DNA from: an uncultured Collinsella sp.
GTDB lineage: Bacteria > Actinomycetota > Coriobacteriia > Coriobacteriales > Coriobacteriaceae
Reading direction: 5' to 3'
Assembly: GCA_900540845.1 (NCBI GenBank)
Contig: UQHS01000023.1
Location: forward strand, 1 to 20,112
Length of the DNA stretch: 20,112 bases
Shown here: positions 14,333-20,112 of the stretch, one piece after another
Layout: each line of letters starts with the position of its first letter
How positions within the stretch are numbered: the stretch's first letter is position 1
Position numbers and translations under genes: made by a program
The notes under the pieces: generated by a model
The model's database searches: none
The model's input: only the letters and a program-made list of their open reading frames with translations
Told to the model about the DNA's origin: nothing

Positions 14333-15139
14333 ATGGAAATCACCCTCGTTCAAGGTCTGATGCTCTCGTTGATGGCAATCATCGTGGGCCTCGACTTCTT
14401 CCTCGAGTCATTCTTCATCTTCCGCCCGCTCATCGTCTCCACGCTGACTGGCCTCATCCTGGGCGATGTCACCTTGGGTCTCGTCACGGGCGCCCTGATC
14501 GAGCTCTCGTTCGCCGGCCTGACGCCGGCCGGTGGCACCCAGCCGCCCAACCCCGTGTTCGCCGGTCTCATGGGAACCGTGCTCGCGTACACTACGGGCG
14601 CCTCGCCTGAGGCAGCCCTCGGCCTGTGCCTGCCGTTCTCCTTCCTCGGCCAGTACGTGATCCTGTTCTTCTACTCTGCGTTCTCCTTCTTCATGGGCAA
14701 GGCCGACGACTGCGCCAAGAACGCCGATACAGCTGGTATCCGCCGCATCAACATGACCACGATGGCCATCGTCTCCCTGACCTACGGCGTGCTCGCCTTC
14801 CTGTGCACCTACGTTGCCCAGCAGCCGATGCAGATGTTCGTTGAGTCCCTGCCCGCGGTCGTCACGCACGGCCTCGAGGTCGCCGGTGGCATCCTGCCCG
14901 CAGTTGGTTTCGCCATGCTGCTCCGCGTGATGCTCAAGGCCAAGTACGTTCCGTATCTCATCGCCGGTTTCCTCATGGCCACGTTCTGCGCCATGCCCAA
15001 CCTGCTTCCCGTTGCCCTGCTCGGTGCCGTGTTCGCCCTGCTTGACTTCTTTGGCGTGAAGCAGCGCAAGGAAGAGATCAAGGCCGCCCTGGAAGAGGCC
15101 GGCGCCACGAAGGGGGATGACGTCAATGTCGGAATCTAA
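14333..15139 (+). CDS. mannose-family PTS EIIC membrane subunit
   Basis: This 268-residue protein is made largely of hydrophobic segments and forms part of the sugar channel with IID. It begins MEITLVQGLMLSLMAIIVGL and contains the family segment ALIELSFAGLTPAGGTQPPNP. The resemblance to AgaW/AgaC-type IIC proteins is general and does not fix the substrate. A consensus site AAGGAGG (14317-14323) lies 9 bases before the ATG, the strongest ribosome binding site in this operon. The gene follows IIB after 25 bases and overlaps IID by 14. Confidence 0.9.
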   Translation: MEITLVQGLMLSLMAIIVGLDFFLESFFIFRPLIVSTLTGLILGDVTLGLVTGALIELSFAGLTPAGGTQPPNPVFAGLMGTVLAYTTGASPEAALGLCLPFSFLGQYVILFFYSAFSFFMGKADDCAKNADTAGIRRINMTTMAIVSLTYGVLAFLCTYVAQQPMQMFVESLPAVVTHGLEVAGGILPAVGFAMLLRVMLKAKYVPYLIAGFLMATFCAMPNLLPVALLGAVFALLDFFGVKQRKEEIKAALEEAGATKGDDVNVGI

Positions 15140-15932
15140 GGATACGAAGAAGGTCCTGACTTCTCAGGACATCACCAAGCTTGGTGTTCGCTCCTCGCTT
15201 CTGCAGGCTTCCTTCAACTACGAGCGCATGCAGGCCGGCGGTTTCCTGTGGTCCATGCTTCCCACGCTCGAGAAGATCTACGGGGACGACAAAGAGGCCC
15301 TGTCTGAGGTCATGAGCGACAACCTCGAGTTCATCAACACGCACCCCAACCTGGTGGGCTTCCTCGAGGGTCTTATGATCTCCCTGTACGAGAGCGGCTC
15401 TCCTCGTGAGGTCGTCAAGGGCTTGAAGCTCGCGCTGTTCGGCCCTATCGCCGGCATCGGTGACGCCATCTTCTGGTTCACCCTTCTGCCCATCGTCGCG
15501 GGCGTCTCCTGCTCCTTCGCGTCGCAGGGCTCGCTGCTCGGTCCGATCATCTTCTTCCTGACCTACCTCGTCATCTTCTTGCTCCGTATCGTGTGGACCC
15601 GCCTGGGCTACACCCTCGGCACCAAGTCCATCGACCTGATTTCCGAGAACTCCGAGATCATCGCGAACTCCGCGACCATCCTCGGCATCACGGTTATCGG
15701 CGCCCTCATCGGCACCTACGTGAGCATCGACCTGCTCCCGGTCATCAGCGCTGGCGACGGCATCTCCGTTGCGCTGCAGGCGGACTTCTTCGACAAGATC
15801 CTGCCGAACCTCCTGCCCATGTGCGTCACCTTCCTTCTGTATTTCTTGCTTAAGAAGAAAGTTAACCCGGTCGTCCTGATCGTTGGCGTTATCATCGTCT
15901 CAATGGGTTGCGCAGCCATCGGCCTGCTGTAA
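15126..15932 (+). CDS. mannose-family PTS EIID membrane subunit
   Basis: This 268-residue partner of EIIC has the typical IID layout: a polar N-terminal half (LTSQDITKLGVRSSLLQASFNYERMQAGGFLWSMLP, with the start of the family signature) and GPIAGIGDAIFWFTLLPI, then a hydrophobic C-terminal half ending in a membrane segment. ATG 15126 is preferred because AGGGGG (15111-15116) lies 9 bases upstream. ATG 15117 is directly adjacent to that run and cannot use it. The 14-base overlap with EIIC implies coupled translation. A strong terminator follows the stop, so no IIA is encoded downstream. Confidence 0.9.
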   Translation: MSESKDTKKVLTSQDITKLGVRSSLLQASFNYERMQAGGFLWSMLPTLEKIYGDDKEALSEVMSDNLEFINTHPNLVGFLEGLMISLYESGSPREVVKGLKLALFGPIAGIGDAIFWFTLLPIVAGVSCSFASQGSLLGPIIFFLTYLVIFLLRIVWTRLGYTLGTKSIDLISENSEIIANSATILGITVIGALIGTYVSIDLLPVISAGDGISVALQADFFDKILPNLLPMCVTFLLYFLLKKKVNPVVLIVGVIIVSMGCAAIGLL

Positions 15933-15972
15933 TCCATGTGCCGAGCATTTTGCTCGCGCATAACCCCCACAG

Positions 15973-16012
15973 GCTCCATCCTTTCGTGTTGAAAGGATGG
16001 AGCTTTTGTTTT
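15973..16012 (+). terminator. terminator of the mannose-family PTS operon
   Basis: A perfect 13-bp stem (15973-15985 and 15991-16003) with loop GTGTT is followed by TTTTGTTTTG. It is a textbook intrinsic terminator 40 bases after the EIID stop. Confidence 0.93.
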
Positions 16013-16013
16013 G

Positions 16014-16022
16014 TGGTATAGT
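16014..16022 (+). promoter_or_regulatory. extended -10 promoter of infC operon
   Basis: TGG then TATAGT (16017-16022) is an extended -10 box (5 of 6) placed directly after the T tract of the previous terminator. There is no clear -35. Transcription would begin near 16029 and give a leader of about 190 bases. Confidence 0.55.
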
Positions 16023-16028
16023 AAGCAA

Positions 16029-16193
16029 GCCGCTGAATTCTCAGCGAGGAAAGCGGGACCTGCGGGTCCCCACCTTTCGGCGCCATTGGGTAGCTGTCTG
16101 GTCGTACAACCTAACGCTTGCACCTGTACTGCTTGGTACAGATATAGCGTAAAGCTGTCGACCCGGATACCACTAAGGTTGCCGGGTTTATTT
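16029..16193 (+). promoter_or_regulatory. infC leader RNA with attenuator, L20-leader-like
   Basis: The leader folds into several hairpins: CGCTGA/TCAGCG (about 16031-16046), GGGACC/GGTCCC (about 16053-16068), and ACGCT/AGCGT enclosing CTGTAC (16124-16129) with GTACAG (16136-16141). It ends in a terminator: ACCCGG (16161-16166) and CCGGGT (16182-16187) enclose ACC/GGT, followed by TTTATTTAT. A terminator just before infC fits transcription attenuation. In Bacillus, L20 binds the infC-rpmI-rplT leader to repress its own operon. By position this leader probably does the same, but I could not confirm a match to the known family. Confidence 0.6.
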
Positions 16194-16220
16194 ATGCGAG
16201 TGCAAGAAGGAGGTATTGAA

Positions 16221-16778
16221 ATAGCTAAGTCTGATGACACCCGCATCAACGATGAGATTCGCGCCCCGCGTGTTCGTCTCATCGGCGTCGACGGATCGCA
16301 GCTCGGTCTGTTCGACACGCGTGATGCGCAGCGTATCGCCGACGACCAGAACCTTGACTTGGTTGAGATCGCGCCCAATGCAGAGCCCCCCGTGTGCAAG
16401 GTCATGGACTACGGTAAGTTTAAGTACCAGCAGGCCATGAAGGCCAAGCAGGCACGTAAGAACCAGTCCAAGGTCGAGGTCAAGGAAATGAAATTCCGTC
16501 CGAAGATCGACGTTGGCGACTACGAGACCAAGAAGGGTCACGTCCTGCGCTTCCTCAAGAAGGGTGCGCGCGTCAAGATCACCATCATGTTCCGCGGCCG
16601 TGAGATGGCCCACCCGGAGCAGGGTCTGAACGTGCTCGAGCGCCTTGCAGAGGACCTCAAACCGTTCGCTACGGTCGAGTCCCAGCCTAAGCTGGAAGGC
16701 CGTAACATGCTCATGCTGCTCGCCCCCATCAAGGGCGCCTTCGATAACGTGGGCGATGCCGAGCCGAGCGATAAGTAG
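16221..16778 (+). CDS. infC: translation initiation factor IF-3, probable AUA start
   Basis: IF-3 binds the 30S subunit, prevents early joining of 50S and checks the start codon. From ATA 16221 the protein has 185 residues, begins (M)AKSDDTRINDEIRAPRVRLIG and carries the N-domain signature (VRLIGVDGSQLG), the linker region (CKVMDYGKFKYQ, KNQSKVEVKEMKFRPKI) and the C-domain (GDYETKKGHVLRFLKKGARVKI). AAGGAGG (16207-16213) lies 7 bases before ATA. The in-frame ATG 16194 and GTG 16200 lie upstream of that site, next to the attenuator. A non-standard start is well known for infC (AUU in E. coli) and makes its translation self-limiting. If an ATG were required, 16194 would add nine residues. Confidence 0.93.
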   Translation: MAKSDDTRINDEIRAPRVRLIGVDGSQLGLFDTRDAQRIADDQNLDLVEIAPNAEPPVCKVMDYGKFKYQQAMKAKQARKNQSKVEVKEMKFRPKIDVGDYETKKGHVLRFLKKGARVKITIMFRGREMAHPEQGLNVLERLAEDLKPFATVESQPKLEGRNMLMLLAPIKGAFDNVGDAEPSDK

Positions 16779-16808
16779 TCAACCACCAGGTATTAGAAGG
16801 AGTTTTTC

Positions 16809-17006
16809 ATGCCTAAGATGAAGACCCACAGCGGCAGCAAGAAGCGTTTCCGCCGCAGCGGCACGGGCAAGATCATGCGCGCCAAGGCTTACAAGAGCCA
16901 CATCCTGACCAAGAAGTCCACCAAGCGCAAGCGTGGCTTCCGCCAGGAGACCGAGCTGGCCGCCGCCGACGCCAAGGTTATCAACGCCCGCCTCGCCGGC
17001 CGTTAA
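16809..17006 (+). CDS. rpmI: 50S ribosomal protein L35
   Basis: This 65-residue, strongly basic protein starts MPKMKTHSGSKKRFRRSGTGKI, the L35 signature, and has the normal length. AAGGAG (16797-16802) lies 6 bases before the ATG. It is the second gene of the conserved infC-rpmI-rplT operon. Confidence 0.97.
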   Translation: MPKMKTHSGSKKRFRRSGTGKIMRAKAYKSHILTKKSTKRKRGFRQETELAAADAKVINARLAGR

Positions 17007-17049
17007 TCCATCCCTTCCCGCTGTTATCTCATTTAGGAGTTGATTAGAT

Positions 17050-17409
17050 ATGGCACGTGTCAAGCGCGCTGTGAACGCCAAGAAGAAGCGTCGTACCGTC
17101 CTTAACCGCGCAAAGGGTTATTACGGTCAGGCATCCCGTTCCTATAAGTACGCCAAGGAGCAGGTGCAGCACTCCCTCCAGTACCAGTACCGCGATCGCC
17201 GCAACAAGAAGCGTGAGATTCGCTCCCTCTGGATCACCCGTATCAACGCTGCCGCCCGCATGAACGACATTTCCTACTCTCAGTTCATGCACGGCCTGAA
17301 GCTCGCCGGTATCGAGCTCGACCGTAAGGTCCTCGCTCAGATGGCTTACGAGGACATCGAGTCCTTCAACGAGCTCGCCGCCATCGCCAAGAAGGCTCTC
17401 GAGGCCTAA
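17050..17409 (+). CDS. rplT: 50S ribosomal protein L20
   Basis: This 119-residue basic protein has the L20 signature (MARVKRAVNAKKKRRTVLNRAKGYYG, then RDRRNKKREIRSLWITRINAAAR). L20 binds 23S rRNA early in 50S assembly and in several bacteria also represses its own operon through the leader RNA. AGGAG (17035-17039) precedes the ATG by 10 bases. It is the last gene of the operon, with a hairpin terminator downstream. Confidence 0.97.
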   Translation: MARVKRAVNAKKKRRTVLNRAKGYYGQASRSYKYAKEQVQHSLQYQYRDRRNKKREIRSLWITRINAAARMNDISYSQFMHGLKLAGIELDRKVLAQMAYEDIESFNELAAIAKKALEA

Positions 17410-17430
17410 GCGCTTCGCAGCAGAGAGAGC

Positions 17431-18348
17431 ATGAAGAACGGGGTGCCCACGGGCGCCCCGTTCTGCTATCGGGCGGGCGCATCGGTGCCACCAACCGCTG
17501 CCATCATGATTCACCCGAGCATGCTCGCCATCGTCGAGGAGGGTGCCCCCTTCGACGTGTACGGCATCCCCATGACGCTTGTTAACTACACGCAGTCGGT
17601 GTTGCCGATCATTCTCATCGTGTGGGTTCAGTCCTACGTCGAGGGCTTCATCAAGAAGTACTGCCCGGATATGCTGCGCATCCTTGTGATTCCCGTGGGA
17701 ACCATGCTTATCATGCTGCCGCTGGCACTGTGCGTCTTTGGGCCGGCCGTTTCCTTCGTTATGGGCATCATTGCCAGTATCATCATCTGGCTCGGCGCAA
17801 ATGCCGGGCCGCTATGCGGCCTTGTGGTCGGTGCAACGTGGAACCTCGTTATCGCCACTGGCATGCATGTGCCCATCCTTACCGCTATGATGCCTGGCTG
17901 GCTCGAGGTTGGTTATGACGCTGTGTGCACTCCGGGCACGACCGTGGTGGTCTACGTGACCCTTGCCGTTGCGTTTGCGTACGGAATTCGCGCTAAGGGG
18001 AAGGCTAACCGCCAGCTCGGCTGGACTACGTTTGCCACTTATGCGCTCGGTCGCGTGTCAGAGCCCATCATCTACGGCATTCTCCTGCGCGATAAGAAGG
18101 CCCTTGCCTGGTCAATGATCGGTGGCGCGGCAGGTGGTCTTGCGTGCGGCCTGCTGAATGCGCGCATTTTCGTTTTCTCGGGTGTTGGCTTCCCGTGGAT
18201 GAACGTTATCAAGTTCAGTCAGGATATCGTCCCCGGCGCTATCGGCTGCTTTATTGGTTTTGCGGTGACCTTTGCCCTCTGCATGGTCTTTGGTTTTGAT
18301 AACCGCGAAGCTACCGAGAATGCCGCCGAGGATGCCATGGAAGCCTAA
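17431..18348 (+). pseudogene. 5'-truncated beta-glucoside PTS EIIC remnant
   Basis: The frame encodes the C-terminal two thirds of a beta-glucoside-type EIIC. It runs from GASVPPTAAIMIHPSMLAIVEEGAPF (about 17476) through YGIPMTLVNYTQSVLPIILIVW, GATWNLVIATGMHVP and GRVSEPIIYGILLRDKKAL, which stands where family members have GITEP. A complete BglF/BglP-type protein would have a EIIB domain and several membrane segments before this point. Both are missing, and the first 15 codons of the open frame lie in or next to the rplT terminator. No ribosome binding site precedes ATG 17431 or the internal ATG 17506. I infer a deletion that joined the remnant to the rplT terminator. A short protein could still be made but could not act as a PTS permease alone. 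Confidence 0.75.
17435..17464 (+). terminator. terminator-like hairpin after rplT
   Basis: AGAACGGGG (17435-17443) pairs with CCCCGTTCT (17456-17464), and GCCC (17445-17448) pairs with GGGC (17451-17454) across one T-G pair: a stem of up to 14 bp. No T tract follows; the native tail may have been lost at the adjacent junction (about 17465-17476). Confidence 0.7.
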
Positions 18349-18447
18349 GCGCCGATTCCGCATGAGGCGATCTCGGCGCGGGATCCCCTCCCGATGCCTA
18401 AGTCCCATGCGCTCGAAACGGACCGCTCGTCGCGAGGCGGGCGGTCC
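18349..18447 (+). terminator. two hairpins between EIIC remnant and GH1 gene
   Basis: GCGCCGA (18349-18355) pairs with TCGGCGC (18373-18379), directly after the stop. GGACCGC (18420-18426) pairs with GCGGTCC (18441-18447), with a small TCG/CGA stem inside. Neither has a T tract. They may stabilise the mRNA ends or partly terminate. Confidence 0.4.
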
Positions 18448-18475
18448 ATTGTCCATCTATATAGAGGAGGGTTTC

Positions 18476-19897
18476 ATGCCGCTACGTTCTGATTTTCTCT
18501 GGGGCGGAGCACTTGCCGCCAACCAATGCGAGGGCGGGTTTGACCAAGGTAGTCGGGGTCTCGCCAACGCCGACCTGCTTCCCTTTGGCGAGGGACGTCT
18601 TGCCGTCATCCGTGGTGACAATGTGCCCCTTGAGGCTGATCCGGGCTGCTATTACCCTGCACGCGAGGCCATTGATTTCTATCATCATTACCGAGAGGAT
18701 ATCGCGCTCTTTGGTGAGATGGGCTTTAAGGCGCTCAGGCTTTCGATTGCGTGGAGTCGCATCTTCCCCAATGGTGATGACGTCGAGCCCAACGAGGAAG
18801 GCCTTGCATTTTACGAGGACGTATTTCGCGCCTGTCGTGAGCAGGGAATCGAGCCCGTAGTCACGCTCAACCACTATGACGTGCCGATGCACCTCGTTAC
18901 CGCGTACGGCGGGTGGCGCAACCGGACTCTCGTCGACCTCTTTGAGCAGTTTGCGCGGACCGTCTTTGCACGCTACGCCGGGCAGGTGCGGTACTGGCTC
19001 ACCTTCAACGAAATCAACATCATGACTTCGGCCTGTTTCATGGGTGCGGGAATCATCTTCCATGAGGGTGAGGACCGCTACCGCTCCATCCACACGGCGG
19101 TCCACCATGTGCTCGTGGCGAGCGCGCGGGCGGTGCGCCTCTGCCACGAGCTGGTGCCCGGCGGGCAGATCGGTTGCATGCTGAACGCGGGTATCTACTA
19201 TCCCGCGACCTGCAACCCTGAGGACATCAAGGCGGCGCAGGACGAGAACCGCAAGCACTATATGTTCACGGACGTGCAGGTGCGCGGGGCCTACCCCTGC
19301 TACGTACTCAAAGAGTACGAGCGCCAAGGGTTCAAGATTCCTTGGGACGAGGATGACCGCGAGGTGCTTGCCGCCAATACCGTTGACTTCGTTTCATTCT
19401 CGTATTACTCCACACGCGTGGTTGAGGCGAGCGCGGAAGGCAAATACGACTCCAACCTCCTTAAGAGCGCGCCCAATCCCTATCTGAAGCTCGAGCCGTG
19501 GGGACGCTTTATCGACCCGTTGGGATTGCGAATCACCATGAACGATATTTACGACCGCTATCAAAAGCCGCTCTTTATTGTTGAGAACGGCCTCGGTGCC
19601 GTGGACGAGCCAAACGAGGCGGATTATATAGAGGATGACTACCGTATCGCATACCTGCGCGCGCATCTGCAGGCTATGAAGGATGCGGTGGAGGAGGACG
19701 GCGTCGATCTCATAGGCTACACGTGTTGGGGCCCCATTGACCTTGTATCAGTGGCAACGGGTCAGATGAGTAAGCGTTACGGCTTTATCTACGTCGATTT
19801 GGACGACGAAGGCAATGGCACACGAAGGCGAACGAAGAAGAAATCATTTGATTGGTATAAAAAAGTGATCGCCTCGAACGGGGAGGACCTGAGCTAG
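18476..19897 (+). CDS. bglA: GH1 6-phospho-beta-glucosidase
   Basis: This 473-residue cytosolic enzyme hydrolyses phosphorylated beta-glucosides such as cellobiose 6'-phosphate or salicin phosphate produced by PTS import. GH1 features are the N-terminal FLWGGALAANQCEGG, RLSIAWSRIFPNG, acid/base E179 in TFNEIN, nucleophile E370 in IVENGLG, and the C-terminal KRYGFIYVDLDDEGNGT with the following KKKSFDWYKKVI. The length is normal. The phospho-sugar branch is inferred from overall similarity to BglA/AscB proteins and from the EIIC remnant next door. AGGAGG (18465-18470) lies 5 bases before the ATG. With the neighbouring transporter truncated, its substrate must enter by another PTS, or the gene is on the way to loss. 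Confidence 0.92.
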   Translation: MPLRSDFLWGGALAANQCEGGFDQGSRGLANADLLPFGEGRLAVIRGDNVPLEADPGCYYPAREAIDFYHHYREDIALFGEMGFKALRLSIAWSRIFPNGDDVEPNEEGLAFYEDVFRACREQGIEPVVTLNHYDVPMHLVTAYGGWRNRTLVDLFEQFARTVFARYAGQVRYWLTFNEINIMTSACFMGAGIIFHEGEDRYRSIHTAVHHVLVASARAVRLCHELVPGGQIGCMLNAGIYYPATCNPEDIKAAQDENRKHYMFTDVQVRGAYPCYVLKEYERQGFKIPWDEDDREVLAANTVDFVSFSYYSTRVVEASAEGKYDSNLLKSAPNPYLKLEPWGRFIDPLGLRITMNDIYDRYQKPLFIVENGLGAVDEPNEADYIEDDYRIAYLRAHLQAMKDAVEEDGVDLIGYTCWGPIDLVSVATGQMSKRYGFIYVDLDDEGNGTRRRTKKKSFDWYKKVIASNGEDLS

Positions 19898-20112
19898 CGC
19901 GCAGTAAGGACCTACGTAGAAGGGTGCATGCATTTGTCCAGTTCAAGCAGTATAAAGATGAAGCTAGGCAGATGGATGCACCTCGAGCAGTAAGCGAGCA
20001 GTAAGTTCCAAATGTGCAGGAAATGTGCAGACCCCGATTCCCGCCCCCGCGCGCCCACGACTCTGGCAATATATCTCCTTGCCGCGCGGGTGGCCGGGAG
20101 CGAACGAGCCCG
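19898..20112 (+). repeat. non-coding end region with 11-bp tandem repeats
   Basis: CGAGCAGTAAG is repeated twice without gap (19984-19994 and 19995-20005). After a 4-base gap, AAATGTGCAG recurs with an 11-base period (20010-20020 and 20021-20030). GCAGTAAG also occurs at 19901. An imperfect inverted repeat pairs 19923-19938 with 19967-19982 (one mismatch, two G-T pairs). No plus-strand gene is visible, and the minus-strand ORF here looks like chance. It could be an operator region, recombination arm sites or an intergenic repeat family. Confidence 0.5.

Noticed and set aside
19785..20069. Cys-rich minus-strand ORF of 94 codons with AAGGAG before a TTG start
   Set aside because: Its sequence comes from the tandem repeats and from antisense of the bglA end. 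The TTG start and the overlap make it unlikely to be a real gene, though the Shine-Dalgarno match is worth remembering.

Overview
The window is GC-rich with dense, mostly plus-strand genes and strong AGGAGG-type ribosome binding sites. A RecJ-helicase fusion, one bifunctional Rel protein, infC-rpmI-rplT and many sugar PTS genes together suggest a gut actinobacterium of the class Coriobacteriia. Collinsella is my best guess, inferred from gene style and not from any search.

Layout. (1) 1-6806: DNA repair and stringent response genes. A RecJ-helicase fusion overlaps rel by 8 bases, and a metallo-beta-lactamase-fold hydrolase follows. (2) 6858-7998: class II fructose-bisphosphate aldolase and a tRNA-Leu(CAA). 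The tRNA promoter lies inside the aldolase terminator hairpin. (3) About 8002-8766: an IS200-like insertion whose transposase has HVR where the HUH motif needs a second His. A strongly folded non-coding tail follows the transposase. (4) 8766-13612: an alpha-glucoside utilisation operon, in the order EIIA, BglG/LicT antiterminator, EIICB and GH4 6-phospho-alpha-glucosidase. Its upstream region carries two direct repeats that match the LytTR-type response-regulator binding site exactly, followed by a promoter and a foldable leader. The EIICB gene is out of frame with its own good ribosome binding site and start codon. (5) 13613-16010: mannose-family PTS IIB, IIC and IID without a IIA, preceded by a helically phased array of TGGYATG half-sites. 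(6) 16014-17464: the infC-rpmI-rplT operon with a structured leader, an attenuator-like terminator and a probable AUA start for IF-3. (7) 17431-19897: a 5'-truncated beta-glucoside PTS EIIC remnant, then an intact GH1 6-phospho-beta-glucosidase. (8) 19898-20112: non-coding DNA with 11-bp tandem repeats and a long imperfect inverted repeat.

How it works together. The core genes (recJ, rel, fba, tRNA, infC operon) are interleaved with sugar-uptake modules. The alpha-glucoside module imports and phosphorylates a disaccharide, then GH4 cleaves the phosphorylated product. The glucose-type EIIA at 9035 is the only EIIA in the window. The beta-glucoside module keeps its hydrolase but has lost the IIB domain and the first part of its transporter. 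The best candidates for undescribed biology are the LytTR-type site ahead of a PTS operon, the structured RNA tail of the IS200-like element, and the phased operator array upstream of the mannose-family PTS.
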